Source: an uncultured Pelagibacteraceae bacterium (lineage in GTDB: Bacteria; Pseudomonadota; Alphaproteobacteria; Pelagibacterales; Pelagibacteraceae). From it: a stretch of DNA of 64,000 nucleotides. The notes under the pieces are model-generated. The model was not told where the DNA came from. It ran no database searches and saw only the letters and a list, made by a program, of their open reading frames with translations. Position numbers and translations under genes: made by a program. The stretch covers positions 1 to 64,000 of the forward strand of contig CACMMU010000002.1 of the NCBI GenBank assembly GCA_902614835.1. Reading direction: 5' to 3'. Positions 18,629 to 28,159 of this stretch are shown here, piece after piece (the stretch's first letter is position 1; each line of letters starts with the position of its first letter).

Positions 18629-19379
18629 AAAAAGAATTATTCCCTGTTTGGATATAAAGAACGGAAGAGTAGTAAAAGGTATAAATTTTGTAAATTTAGT
18701 TGATGCCGGGGATCCATCAGAACAAGCAAAGTTTTATAGCGAAAATGGAGCTGATGAAATTTGCTTTTTAGACATAACGGCATCAAATGAGAATAGGGAT
18801 ATTATTTTAGAAGTTGTTAGAAAAACTTCTCAAAATTGTTTTGTACCTTTAACTGTTGGAGGAGGTGTAAGAGAGCTTAAAGATATTTCAAATCTTCTTA
18901 ATTCAGGTGCCGACAAAGTTTCAATAAATACCGCCGCGGTAAACGATTCTAAAATTGTAAAGGAGGGTGCCCAAAAGTTTGGTTCACAATGTATTGTTGT
19001 AGCTGTCGATGCAAAAAAAGTTGATAACAACAAATGGGAAGTCTTCACACATGGTGGAAGAAATCCCTCTGGTAAAAATGTTATGGATTACGTGAAGGAA
19101 GTAGAAGATTTGGGCGCAGGAGAAATACTATTAACTTCTATGGACAGAGACGGTACAAAAAAAGGCTACGATTTAGATTTAACAAAAAAAGTATCGAATA
19201 TAGTAAATATACCTGTCATCGCTTCAGGAGGAGTGGGAAAGCCAGAACATCTCCACGAAGGTCTAAAAATAGGTAATGCAAGTGCCGTATTAGCAGCATC
19301 GATATTCCATTTTGGAGAGTTTTCAATCAAAGAGGTAAAGGAATATTTAAAATCAAAAAATATTTCGGTAAGATTATAA
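18621..19379 (+). CDS. hisF: Imidazole glycerol phosphate synthase cyclase subunit
   Basis: HisF makes imidazole glycerol phosphate and AICAR from PRFAR, using ammonia normally supplied by the glutaminase HisH. The 252-residue barrel carries catalytic Asp in [34 protein letters not shown], the second catalytic Asp in VAVDAKKV, and the [12 protein letters not shown] and [10 protein letters not shown] loops. A strong AAGGAGG sits a few bases before the ATG within the end of hisA. With no hisH alongside, HisF must rely on a distant hisH or on free ammonia. Confidence 0.97.
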   Translation: MYKKRIIPCLDIKNGRVVKGINFVNLVDAGDPSEQAKFYSENGADEICFLDITASNENRDIILEVVRKTSQNCFVPLTVGGGVRELKDISNLLNSGADKVSINTAAVNDSKIVKEGAQKFGSQCIVVAVDAKKVDNNKWEVFTHGGRNPSGKNVMDYVKEVEDLGAGEILLTSMDRDGTKKGYDLDLTKKVSNIVNIPVIASGGVGKPEHLHEGLKIGNASAVLAASIFHFGEFSIKEVKEYLKSKNISVRL

Positions 19380-19380
19380 G

Positions 19381-19656
19381 ATGTTAAAAAATTTAGAAGA
19401 TTTAATAAAAATTGTAAGGGATAGAAAAAAAAATCCTGAATTTTCTTCTTATACTAATAAATTATTAAATGATAAAAAACTAAATATTGAGAAAGTGAAA
19501 GAGGAAATCGCAGAGCTTATTGAAGGTATTGAAAAAGACGAGAACAAAATTCATGAATCCGCTGATGTTTTGTATCATTTGATTGTGCTTCTGGAGGGAA
19601 GTGGCATCAAAATAGAGGATGTTATGAATGAGCTTAAAAAAAGACAAAAAAAATAA
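19381..19656 (+). CDS. hisE: Phosphoribosyl-ATP pyrophosphatase
   Basis: HisE hydrolyses PR-ATP to PR-AMP, the second step of histidine synthesis. The 91-residue all-alpha protein shows the MazG-like acidic pattern: EKVKEEIAELIEGIEKDENKIHESADVLYHLIVLLEGSG, containing the ExxE and ExxD metal ligands. It is standalone, not fused to HisI. It starts 1 base after hisF and its stop overlaps the start of the HIT gene by one base. Confidence 0.92.
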   Translation: MLKNLEDLIKIVRDRKKNPEFSSYTNKLLNDKKLNIEKVKEEIAELIEGIEKDENKIHESADVLYHLIVLLEGSGIKIEDVMNELKKRQKK

Positions 19657-20018
19657 TGACTTACGATAGAAATAATATTTTTGCGAAAATTTTGCGAGGT
19701 GAAATTCCTTGTAAGAAAATTTATGAAAATGAATATGTACTCTCTTTTCATGATATAAATCCCCAAAAGAAAATTCATGCTTTGGTAATACCCAAAGGAT
19801 CTTTTAAAGATTTAGATGATTTTGTCCAAAATGCGAAAGACAAAGAAATTTTAGAATTTTTCAAGGCAATACCCCACGTTGCTAAGCTTCTTAAAGTATC
19901 TAGTGTTGAGGGTGGTTATAGGGCTTTATCAAATATTGGTGAGAATGGTGGGCAAGAAGTACCCCATCTTCACTTTCATATTTTTGGCGGTGAAAAAGTT
20001 GGGAAAATGGTTTCCTAA
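19656..20018 (+). CDS. HIT family protein (histidine triad nucleotide-binding, HinT-like)
   Basis: A 120-residue histidine-triad hydrolase of the HINT branch, acting on AMP-linked compounds such as phosphoramidates. IFAKILRGEIPCKKIYENE is the classic N-terminus, FHDINPQKKIHALVIPK the core, and HLHFHIFGG the HxHxH catalytic triad. It is the last gene of the his run, as in many alphaproteobacteria, and overlaps the convergent lolA-like gene by 4 bases at the stops. Confidence 0.94.
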   Translation: MTYDRNNIFAKILRGEIPCKKIYENEYVLSFHDINPQKKIHALVIPKGSFKDLDDFVQNAKDKEILEFFKAIPHVAKLLKVSSVEGGYRALSNIGENGGQEVPHLHFHIFGGEKVGKMVS

Positions 20019-20584
20019 TTTATATCGGGAATATTAAAAAAATCTTTTTTAATCTCTGAATTTTTTAAAGTATTTAATATTTTAAAACTAATTTTACTAT
20101 TATCTAAACTTATTAAATCCCAACCTTTTAAATCAAAACTGTCAATTGTAAAATAGAAAATGATTTGTCCCTTTTCTGAAATCAAGCAATCTACTAAAAG
20201 AGTTCCTTTTTCTTTTTTAATTGTTCCATTATTGATCAATTTTCCAAATTTTTCCTTATTTAAAATTTCACTGAAATATGATTTTGATAACGGATAATTA
20301 TAAATCTTATCGTATCTTTTGTGGTAAATAACCAATCGTTTTCTATTAACAATTAATTCTTTTTTATTTTTATCATTGTACTCACATTTTAAATAGTATG
20401 GTCTTTTTAAAAAACAAATTCCAGTTTCTTTTTTCTCATTTGCAATTTGAACAAAGTCGAACTTCAAACTCTCTGAATTGTTAATATTCTCTATAATGCT
20501 TTCCTTGATATCAGCTTTTAAAATTGAAAAATTATTAAATAAAAAGAAAATAAACGAAATTCTTATAAGTTTTATAATTAACAA
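20015..20584 (-). CDS. lolA: Outer-membrane lipoprotein carrier LolA-like protein
   Basis: A 189-residue protein with an N-terminal hydrophobic signal segment (LIIKLIRISFIFFLFNNFSILKA) and a single beta-rich domain. SLKFDFVQIANEKKETGICFLKRPYYLKCEY matches the start of the LolA fold, where F.Q..... and G.....P are conserved. LolA ferries lipoproteins through the periplasm from LolCDE to the outer membrane. Location just downstream of ftsK on the same strand is typical in proteobacteria. Divergence is substantial, so the call rests on pattern plus context. Confidence 0.8.
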   Translation of the reverse strand: MLIIKLIRISFIFFLFNNFSILKADIKESIIENINNSESLKFDFVQIANEKKETGICFLKRPYYLKCEYNDKNKKELIVNRKRLVIYHKRYDKIYNYPLSKSYFSEILNKEKFGKLINNGTIKKEKGTLLVDCLISEKGQIIFYFTIDSFDLKGWDLISLDNSKISFKILNTLKNSEIKKDFFNIPDIN

Positions 20585-20587
20585 AAA

Positions 20588-22675
20588 TTATAAAACCTCT
20601 CTTTTACCTACATGGTTGGCTTTGCTAACAAGACCGTTTTCTTCCATTTTATCGATTATTCTTGCAGCCCTGTTGTATCCAATCTGTAGTTTTCTTTGGA
20701 GAAAACTAGTAGAAGCTTTTTTTTCACTTTTAATTATCTTTAACGCCGTTTGATATAAATCATCTTCTTCTCCAGTTGATGATATTTCATCTTTATCATA
20801 ATCATGTTTCTCAACAATATCCTCTATATAATCTGGATTTCCTTGAGACCTAATATGGCTTGTAACTTTCTCAATTTCATTTTCTGAAACATACGAACCA
20901 TGAATTCTAAATATTTTATTTGCAGATGACATAAATAGCATGTCACCTTTTCCTAAAAGTTGTTCGGCACCCTGTTCTCCTAAAATAGTTTTACTATCAA
21001 TTTTTGAACTTACTTGAAAAGATATTCTAGTTGGAAAATTTGCTTTAATAGTTCCCGTTATAACATCAACACTTGGTCTTTGAGTTGCCATGATAATATG
21101 TATCCCTGCTGCTCTTGCCATCGCCGAAAGTTTTTGAACGTAGTTCTCGATCTCCTTCCCAGAAACAAGCATAAGGTCTGACATTTCATCAACGGCTACA
21201 ACAATATATGGCATCTTAAGTTTATGTTTTTGGTTATAACCGTCGATATTTCTTACGCCTTCTGAACTCATTAATTTATATCTGTTCTCCATTTCTCGCA
21301 CAGTCCAACTTAATGCCGAAGTTGCTTTATTTGCATCTGTAATAACAGGAGTTAATAGGTGTGGTATACCTTCGTAAGAAGAAAGTTCTAACATCTTTGG
21401 ATCTATTAAAATTAATTTACATGTTTCCGGGCTATGTTTGTAAAGCAAAGACAATATTATGCTGTTAATGCAAACAGATTTTCCTGATCCAGTTGTCCCC
21501 GCTACTAATAAATGAGGCATTGATGCTAAATCAGCTACCAATGGTATTCCAGCTATACTTTTACCAAGCGTAATAGGAAGACTTATTTCTTTTTTTTGAA
21601 AATTTTCAGAAGATATTATTTCTGATAAAACCACACTTTCCCTTTTTGGATTGGGTATCTCTATTCCGATTGTATTTTTGCCCGGTATTCCAGAAACTCT
21701 TGCCGACATCGAACTGGTATTTCTTGCAATATCATCAGACAAATTAACAATTTTTGAAACTTTTACTCCAGGAGCAGGCTCAAATTCATATAGTGATACA
21801 ACTGGACCATTGCTGACTTTTTTTATTTTTCCTTTTATACCAAAATCCAAAAGAATTTTTTCTATAAAATCAGAAGAAGGTAGTTTGAAATTTATATCTT
21901 TATTAATTATGTTTGTTTTCTTTGACAGAAGGTTAATAGGCGGCAATTTATATTCTGTAGATTTTTTGTTATTATCTTTTTGAAATGTAAACGACTGTTG
22001 CTTGAGCAAATTAGTTTGATTTTCCTCATTTTGTACTTTTTCCTCAAAATTTAACTCCTCAACTTTTTCTAAATCAACTTTCTTACTTTTAAAAAATTCT
22101 TTTAAAAAAGGTATAGTTGAAGATAAAATTTTTATCAAATTTAAACCCGAGCTTAAAACAAAGAAAAATAAAAATAGAATAATAAGTGTTATTTTTGAAA
22201 TATTGCTCTCTATAAATGGAATATATTTATAAATTAGATTAAAACTTTTTTCTCCAACAAAACCTGAATTACCATGATGAACTAACCAGAAGGAATTATT
22301 ATTTACGATATAAATTAGTAAACACCCGCATGAAATATAAACTATTGTGTAAAAAAATTTGTTGATTACTTTATTAATTTTTTTATTTAAAATTAGATTT
22401 ATTCCCCAGAATAAAATACTCGCACCTATAAAGAAGGAAATTAACCCAAAACTTTGTAAAAAAATATCAGAAATAGCGTTCGATAGAGATCCAAAATAAT
22501 CATTAAAATTTATTTTTTCAGAATTTAAAATAAAACTTGGATTATCAGGAGAATACGTAGAAAGGGAAAAAATAAAGATAGCTGAGACAATTATTAATAA
22601 TAAACCGCTAAGCTCTGCAAACCTTTTTTTTAAAAAAATAATGCTGTTATTGACTATTTTATTATTTAGCTTCAT
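20588..22675 (-). CDS. ftsK: DNA translocase FtsK
   Basis: FtsK is the septal DNA pump that clears the chromosome at division and activates XerCD. The 695-residue protein has several N-terminal membrane helices (within residues about 18-200), a short linker, an alpha/beta motor domain with Walker A VAGTTGSGKSV and Walker B YIVVAVDEMSDLM, the MATQRPSVDVITG motif, and a C-terminal winged-helix gamma domain (STSFLQRKLQIGYNRAARIID) that reads KOPS. The linker is short compared with E. coli FtsK. The ATG at 22675 is preferred to a GTG four codons upstream. Confidence 0.96.
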   Translation of the reverse strand: MKLNNKIVNNSIIFLKKRFAELSGLLLIIVSAIFIFSLSTYSPDNPSFILNSEKINFNDYFGSLSNAISDIFLQSFGLISFFIGASILFWGINLILNKKINKVINKFFYTIVYISCGCLLIYIVNNNSFWLVHHGNSGFVGEKSFNLIYKYIPFIESNISKITLIILFLFFFVLSSGLNLIKILSSTIPFLKEFFKSKKVDLEKVEELNFEEKVQNEENQTNLLKQQSFTFQKDNNKKSTEYKLPPINLLSKKTNIINKDINFKLPSSDFIEKILLDFGIKGKIKKVSNGPVVSLYEFEPAPGVKVSKIVNLSDDIARNTSSMSARVSGIPGKNTIGIEIPNPKRESVVLSEIISSENFQKKEISLPITLGKSIAGIPLVADLASMPHLLVAGTTGSGKSVCINSIILSLLYKHSPETCKLILIDPKMLELSSYEGIPHLLTPVITDANKATSALSWTVREMENRYKLMSSEGVRNIDGYNQKHKLKMPYIVVAVDEMSDLMLVSGKEIENYVQKLSAMARAAGIHIIMATQRPSVDVITGTIKANFPTRISFQVSSKIDSKTILGEQGAEQLLGKGDMLFMSSANKIFRIHGSYVSENEIEKVTSHIRSQGNPDYIEDIVEKHDYDKDEISSTGEEDDLYQTALKIIKSEKKASTSFLQRKLQIGYNRAARIIDKMEENGLVSKANHVGKREVL

Positions 22676-22737
22676 TTCACGAATCACCTTATTTACTTTG
22701 TACCATTTATTATAAATTGATAAAGTTATTAAAAATT

Positions 22738-23880
22738 ATGAAAAAACATAAAATATGCATCCTAGGCGACGGATTGAGCGGTCTTATTACCGCTGAAGTG
22801 CTCGGAAAGTTAGATGTAAATATAGATTTGATTTCAAAAAAAATTCAAAAAAAAATAACAGATAACAGAACTACTGCAATTTCTCCCAATAATCATAAGT
22901 TTATCTCTAAGTTTTTAAGCTCAAAAAAAAATGAACTTTTTTTTGGATGTAAGAAAGTAAAACTTTATCATGAAAATGAAAATGGAGATCTTAATAATTT
23001 TATGAACTTTGAAAATTCACAAAAAAACTTAATGATGATAGCTGAAAATAAAAAACTAAAAAAAATATTACTTTCTGATATTAAAAAAAATTCAAAAATA
23101 AAAATTTTAAATAGAGAGATTGAAAAAATTGATATTACAAATACAAGTGTATCTTTCAAAAACAGAAAAATTTTTTATGATATGATAATATTATGTGTAG
23201 GGAAGAATTATGACTTCGTAGAAAAGTTAATAGGCAAAAGATATATTAAAGAGGATAAAAAAGAAATAGCATACACTTGCACCGTTAGTCATAATCAAGA
23301 AATTAGAGAGTCCAAACAATATTTTTTTAAAGAAGGTCCAATGGCCATTTTACCAATTAACGAAAGAAAATTTTCTTTAATATGGAGCATGCAAAAAAAA
23401 TACAGAGATTATAATCATAATGATATAAAGAATTTAATTATGTCAAAGTTAAAAATTATCTTTCAAAAAAGATCTAAATTTAATTTAAAAAAAGTTGATC
23501 GTTTTCCCATATATTTTAAATTTAATAGAAATCTTTTTAAAAAGAACGTATTAGCTATCGGAGAGAGTGTTTACACTGTTTATCCTATAGCAGGGCAAGG
23601 TTTTAACTTGGTTCTAAGAGATATAGAAATGCTCTATAAAAAAATCCAAGAAAATATTTCATTAGGTTTACAATTAAGAGATTCTTTGGTTTTAAATGAA
23701 TTGTATTTCAACAGAAAACCTGAGAATTTATTATATGGACTAGGAATAAATTTAACTCAAAATTTTTTCAAATATAATAAGTACACGCACAAAATCAAAA
23801 ATAATTTGTTGAAGGATATCGATAAATTTACATTTTTAAAAAAAATTGGATTAAAAATCGCTGATAAAGGATTAATTTAA
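22738..23880 (+). CDS. UbiH/UbiF/COQ6-type FAD-dependent hydroxylase
   Basis: A 380-residue flavoprotein monooxygenase, most like ubiquinone-ring hydroxylases. The FAD-binding start is KICILGDGLSGLITAEVLGK, and the FAD-ribityl motif near the C-terminus is AIGESVYTVYPIAGQGFNLVLRDI, characteristic of the UbiH family (HPIAGQGLNLGLRD). Which ring position it hydroxylates cannot be told; streamlined alphaproteobacteria often use one broad-specificity enzyme (UbiM or UbiL type). The ATG at 22738 is chosen over a TTG seven codons upstream. It is divergent from ftsK with a 62-base gap. Confidence 0.85.
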   Translation: MKKHKICILGDGLSGLITAEVLGKLDVNIDLISKKIQKKITDNRTTAISPNNHKFISKFLSSKKNELFFGCKKVKLYHENENGDLNNFMNFENSQKNLMMIAENKKLKKILLSDIKKNSKIKILNREIEKIDITNTSVSFKNRKIFYDMIILCVGKNYDFVEKLIGKRYIKEDKKEIAYTCTVSHNQEIRESKQYFFKEGPMAILPINERKFSLIWSMQKKYRDYNHNDIKNLIMSKLKIIFQKRSKFNLKKVDRFPIYFKFNRNLFKKNVLAIGESVYTVYPIAGQGFNLVLRDIEMLYKKIQENISLGLQLRDSLVLNELYFNRKPENLLYGLGINLTQNFFKYNKYTHKIKNNLLKDIDKFTFLKKIGLKIADKGLI

Positions 23881-23945
23881 TAATTAATTTTTTCACTATC
23901 TTGCATTCTTTGTTTTATGTGTTTAAATTATTAATGAAAATTGAG

Positions 23946-24020
23946 GCGGGAGTAGCTCAGTGGTAGAGCGAAACGTTGCCAACGTTTAGGCCGAGGGTTC
24001 AATTCCCTTCTCCCGCTCCA
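23946..24020 (+). tRNA. tRNA-Gly (anticodon GCC)
   Basis: A complete cloverleaf is visible. The acceptor stem is GCGGGAG/CTCCCGC, the D-stem GCTC/GAGC, the anticodon stem AAACG/CGTTT with loop TTGCCAA giving anticodon GCC at 23978-23980, and the T-loop GGTTCAATTCC. The discriminator is T and CCA is encoded. It reads GGC and GGT glycine codons. It stands alone, 53 bases before the pterin dehydratase gene. Confidence 0.98.
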
Positions 24021-24073
24021 AAATGGGACAAATTGTTTATTTAAAATATTTTTTTTTGATTTAGAATTAATTA

Positions 24074-24412
24074 ATGTCAGATCTTCATACTAAAAAATGT
24101 ATACCATGCGATGGTGGAATTCCTGGTTTTGATATAACTGAAATTCATAAATATTTAAAAATGGTAGATGGTTGGGAGGTAAAAGCTGATGAAGATAAAG
24201 TTTATTACCTTATAAAAAATTTTAAATTTAAAAATTTTTTGGAAAGCCAAAATTTTGTAAATAAAGTTGGGGAAATTGCCGAAAAAGAAGGGCATCATCC
24301 TGACATATGGTTTGGTTGGGGTTATGCTAAAATTAAAATCTTTACTCATGCAATTAAAGGTCTTCACGAGAGCGATTTTGTACTAGCAGCAAAAGTAGAT
24401 AAAATTATTTAG
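24074..24412 (+). CDS. phhB: Pterin-4a-carbinolamine dehydratase
   Basis: A 112-residue protein matching the PCD/DCoH family, which dehydrates 4a-hydroxytetrahydropterin after aromatic hydroxylation. Active-site histidines are in EKEGHHPDIWFGWGYAKIKIFTH, and W-x-V follows KYLKMVDGWEV. The N-terminal HTKKCIPCDGGIPGF is typical of bacterial members. No phenylalanine hydroxylase gene is visible here, so the role may be in molybdopterin or other pterin chemistry, as proposed for orphan bacterial PCDs. It overlaps the convergent ogt by 8 bases. Confidence 0.94.
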   Translation: MSDLHTKKCIPCDGGIPGFDITEIHKYLKMVDGWEVKADEDKVYYLIKNFKFKNFLESQNFVNKVGEIAEKEGHHPDIWFGWGYAKIKIFTHAIKGLHESDFVLAAKVDKII

Positions 24413-24863
24413 TCTTTCTCGACTCAAATTCTAACAATTTTTTTTTTAAAACTATCCCACCTTTTGCTGAAAAACCACCCATAGTACCATCAGATTTAAT
24501 TACTCTGTGACAGGGAATTACAATAATGTGTTTATTTTCCCCGCAAACTCTTCCCACATATCTTGGTGAAATATTAAGTTTTTTAGCAATTTCCCCATAA
24601 GTTTTAGTTCTACCTTTTTTGATTTTCTTTAATTCCCCCCATATTCTTTTTTGGATTTTATTACCTTTTATTTTAATGGGAATCTTTAAATATTCATTTT
24701 TGGATTTAAAGTAATTCATAAAATTCTTTTTTAGACGCCTAAGGTTTTTTGATGATTTGCCATTCCGTTTTTCTTTGTGAAAACGGATACATGATATTTT
24801 ATTGTTTAATTCAGTAGCAGAAATCCAGCCAAACTTTGTATTAAAAGAAATGGTATTTTCCAT
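24405..24863 (-). CDS. ogt: Methylated-DNA--protein-cysteine methyltransferase
   Basis: A 152-residue suicide repair enzyme that takes the methyl group from O6-methylguanine. The active-site motif IPCHRVIKSDGTMGGFSAKGG is present, preceded by the helix-turn-helix YGEIAKKLNISPRYVGRVCGENK with the arginine finger. The N-terminal domain is short and lysine-rich. It is divergent from mnmE with a 35-base gap that must hold both promoters unless these lie in coding sequence. Confidence 0.95.
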   Translation of the reverse strand: MENTISFNTKFGWISATELNNKISCIRFHKEKRNGKSSKNLRRLKKNFMNYFKSKNEYLKIPIKIKGNKIQKRIWGELKKIKKGRTKTYGEIAKKLNISPRYVGRVCGENKHIIVIPCHRVIKSDGTMGGFSAKGGIVLKKKLLEFESRKTK

Positions 24864-24898
24864 ATATTCTATGCTATGAAAAAACTATAAAAATACAA

Positions 24899-26233
24899 AT
24901 GAATATATTTGCGTTATCCTCAGGAAAGGGCCCAAGCGGTATAGCTATAGTTCGAATATCAGGGCCACAAACCCTTGATATTTGTAAATCTCTTACTGGT
25001 GAAAAAAATATAAAATCTAACGAGATAAATTTGTGTAAATTTATTGATCCAAAAAATAAGAAAGTTATAGATCCAGAGGCAATACTTTTATGGTTTCCTA
25101 AGCCAAATAGTTTTACAGGGGATGATCTGGCAGAGCTACATATTCACGGAAGTAATGCTGTAATAAGCTACCTTTTAAAGGTTCTATCAGACCAAAAAAA
25201 TTGTCGATTAGCTGAACCAGGAGAATTCACTAAAATTGCTTTTCAGAATAATAAGATAGATCTTATCAAAGCAGAAAGTATTGGAGATTTAATACATGCT
25301 GAAACTGAGCTTCAAAGGGAACAAGCAGCAAATTTAGTTCAAGGACATGCATCCAAATATTATGAAAACTTAAGAGAAAAATTAGTTAAATCATTATCGT
25401 ATATAGAGGCTAAAATAGACTTTGCAGAAGATGATCTTCCTGGGAGCGTTTTAAAAGAAGTTCAGGAATCAATTAAACAAGTCCACACTGATATTAAACG
25501 AATTCTAGAGGACCAAAAAGTTGGGGAAAAAATAAGAGATGGTTTTAGAATATCTATCATAGGAGACGTTAACGCTGGAAAGTCGTCTTTACTAAATCTC
25601 CTTGCCAAAAGAGATGCTGCAATCGTTTCGGAGGAGGAAGGCACCACAAGAGATGTGGTTGAAACTTATTTAAATATAGATGGATATCCTGTTATTTTAT
25701 CTGATACAGCGGGTATAAGAAAAGCAAAAAACAAGGTCGAAAAAGAGGGTATCAAAAGAGCTATAAAAAAAGCAAAAGAAGCTGATTTAACTTTAGTCAT
25801 GTTCGATGTATCAAAAAAAACAATCAATAGTGACGTAAAAAAATTAATTAATAAAGACTGTATATTAGTTTTTAATAAATCCGATTTAAGCAAAAAAACT
25901 CCAAAAAATGATTTTAAGAAGAATGATCAAATTTTAATATCGGTAAAAAATAGTAAAAACATCGACAGGCTCATAAAGACAATAAAAGAGAAGCTAAGTA
26001 AAAAATTTATGAAAGCGAACAATATTCTAGTTACAAGAGAGAGGCATCGAGCTAAACTTAATGCAGCGTTAAAAGAAATAGAAAAATTTTTAAAGAAAGA
26101 TCAAAAAAAAGAGATAGAGACAGCCGCAGAAGACCTTAGACTTGCCACAAGATATCTTGGGAGCATAGTAGGCAAGGTTGATGTGGAAGAAATACTTGGA
26201 TCTATATTTCAGCACTTTTGTATCGGTAAATAA
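24899..26233 (+). CDS. mnmE: tRNA modification GTPase MnmE
   Basis: MnmE works with MnmG to install carboxymethylaminomethyl groups on U34 of several tRNAs. The 444-residue protein has the formyl-THF-binding N-terminal domain (IFALSSGKGPSGIAIVRISG), a helical domain, and an inserted G domain: G1 GDVNAGKSSL, G2 EEGTTRDVV, G3 DTAGIRKAK, G4 NKSD. It ends with the catalytic C-terminal FCIGK. mnmE-mnmG-rsmG-parA-parB is a classic bacterial string, all on one strand here. Confidence 0.97.
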   Translation: MNIFALSSGKGPSGIAIVRISGPQTLDICKSLTGEKNIKSNEINLCKFIDPKNKKVIDPEAILLWFPKPNSFTGDDLAELHIHGSNAVISYLLKVLSDQKNCRLAEPGEFTKIAFQNNKIDLIKAESIGDLIHAETELQREQAANLVQGHASKYYENLREKLVKSLSYIEAKIDFAEDDLPGSVLKEVQESIKQVHTDIKRILEDQKVGEKIRDGFRISIIGDVNAGKSSLLNLLAKRDAAIVSEEEGTTRDVVETYLNIDGYPVILSDTAGIRKAKNKVEKEGIKRAIKKAKEADLTLVMFDVSKKTINSDVKKLINKDCILVFNKSDLSKKTPKNDFKKNDQILISVKNSKNIDRLIKTIKEKLSKKFMKANNILVTRERHRAKLNAALKEIEKFLKKDQKKEIETAAEDLRLATRYLGSIVGKVDVEEILGSIFQHFCIGK

Positions 26234-26280
26234 CTCATCTTTGAGCTTGTAAAATCATATTTCATCGATACATTCTCTAA

Positions 26281-28152
26281 ATGAACAATAAAATGACCTT
26301 TGATGTGGCTGTAATAGGCGGCGGACACGCAGGATGTGAGGCAGCAGCGGCATCAGCCAGAATGGGCGTAAATACTGGTCTTTTTACACATAAAATAGAG
26401 ACTATAGGTGAAATGTCGTGCAATCCGGCGATCGGAGGACTAGGCAAGGGTCACTTGGTTCGTGAAATTGATGCCTTGGATGGTGTCATGGGTGATGTAG
26501 CTGACAAATCAGGAATTCAATTCAGATTATTAAATAGAAGTAGAGGCCCTGCAGTCCGAGGACCAAGAACTCAATCAGACAGAAAGCTTTACAAGAAATA
26601 TATGCAGGAGCTATTGCTCAACTATGAAAATTTAGAGGTGATAGCTGATCCCGTTGTGAAATTCATCTTCGAAAAGGACAAAATTAAAGGCTTCATTTGT
26701 CAAAGTGGAAAAGAGGTAGAGTGTAGTCAGCTAATTCTTACCACCGGTACTTTTTTAAACGGTTTAATTCATATAGGTGAAAAACAAATACCCGCTGGAA
26801 GGTACGATGAAAAGCCTTCTACAGGACTGAGTGAGCAATTGGAAAAATTCAACATAAAAATTGGAAGGCTTAAAACAGGTACACCGCCACGTCTGGATGG
26901 AAGAACTATTAATTATGATGAATTAGAAATGCAGCCTGCTGATAAGGACCCATATTTTTTTTCATTCTTAACAACAAAGTGTATTAATAAGCAGATCAGC
27001 TGTGGCGTAACTTACACAAATGATACTGTACATAAAATTATAACTGATAACATTTCTAAAAGCGCAATGTACTCTGGTAATATTAAAGGAGTGGGCCCAA
27101 GGTATTGCCCCTCTATAGAGGACAAGATTGTTAAGTTTAAAGAAAAACAAAAACACCAAATATTTTTGGAACCCGAAGGACTGGAAGATCATACTGTTTA
27201 CCCCAATGGTATTTCTACATCTCTCCCTGAAGATGTTCAGTTTAAAATATTAAGCAAAATTAAGGGGTTAGAAGGCGTCAAAATGATAAGAGCCGGATAC
27301 GCTATAGAATACGATTATGTTGATCCAAGAGAGCTAAAAGCGAGTCTAGAAGCCAAAAAAATAGGGTCTTTGTTTTTAGCTGGTCAGATTAATGGAACTA
27401 CTGGTTACGAAGAAGCTGCAGCTCAAGGTTTGGTAGCTGGAATAAACGCTGCTCTAAAAGTTCAAAAAAGAGATGAGTTTATTTTGGATAGGGCCAGTTC
27501 TTACATAGGAGTTATGATTGATGATTTAATTACCAAAGGGGTAACTGAGCCTTACAGGATGTTCACTTCCCGAGCGGAATATAGATTGTCACTAAGAGCA
27601 GATAATGCAGATCAAAGACTTACCCCTGCCGGGATTAAAATTAATTTAGTTAAATCGCAAAGAAAAAAACTATTCGATGACAAGCAAAAGAAAATTAAAA
27701 GTTTAGAAATGTCTCTTTCTAAAAAATCTATGTCTCCAAACGTAGCAGCAAAGCATTCTATTAAGATTGCAATGGACGGAGTAAAAAGATCTGGTCTCGA
27801 GATTTTGGGAATGAAAGATGTTAAATTGAGTCATCTTAGATTTATTTGGGCAGATATACCCCATTATGAACACTATATTGATGATCAGGTTGAAATCAAT
27901 GCCCATTACTCGGGGTATTTACCTAAGCAAGAGAATGATATTAAAACATTCAAAAAAGACGAAGCCTTGATCATACCTCAAAGCCTCGACTATGACTCTT
28001 TTAGTGGTCTATCAAATGAAGTTAAGTCAAAATTGAAACTCATTAAACCAAAAACCTTAGGTCAAGCCCTTCGTATTGATGGAGTTACCCCTGCAGCTGC
28101 AATTATACTTCTTGGTGCAATAAAAAAAGCTAAATACAAGGTCTCAGCTTAG
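26281..28152 (+). CDS. mnmG: tRNA uridine-5-carboxymethylaminomethyl modification enzyme MnmG (GidA)
   Basis: MnmG is the FAD/NADH-dependent partner of MnmE. The 623-residue protein has the N-terminal dinucleotide fold [21 protein letters not shown], the conserved [24 protein letters not shown], the cysteine-containing [14 protein letters not shown], and the [17 protein letters not shown] motif. The C-terminal helical MnmE-binding region runs to the end. Length is typical. It lies 47 bases after mnmE and 7 bases before rsmG. Confidence 0.98.
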   Translation: MNNKMTFDVAVIGGGHAGCEAAAASARMGVNTGLFTHKIETIGEMSCNPAIGGLGKGHLVREIDALDGVMGDVADKSGIQFRLLNRSRGPAVRGPRTQSDRKLYKKYMQELLLNYENLEVIADPVVKFIFEKDKIKGFICQSGKEVECSQLILTTGTFLNGLIHIGEKQIPAGRYDEKPSTGLSEQLEKFNIKIGRLKTGTPPRLDGRTINYDELEMQPADKDPYFFSFLTTKCINKQISCGVTYTNDTVHKIITDNISKSAMYSGNIKGVGPRYCPSIEDKIVKFKEKQKHQIFLEPEGLEDHTVYPNGISTSLPEDVQFKILSKIKGLEGVKMIRAGYAIEYDYVDPRELKASLEAKKIGSLFLAGQINGTTGYEEAAAQGLVAGINAALKVQKRDEFILDRASSYIGVMIDDLITKGVTEPYRMFTSRAEYRLSLRADNADQRLTPAGIKINLVKSQRKKLFDDKQKKIKSLEMSLSKKSMSPNVAAKHSIKIAMDGVKRSGLEILGMKDVKLSHLRFIWADIPHYEHYIDDQVEINAHYSGYLPKQENDIKTFKKDEALIIPQSLDYDSFSGLSNEVKSKLKLIKPKTLGQALRIDGVTPAAAIILLGAIKKAKYKVSA

Positions 28153-28159
28153 AATCCTT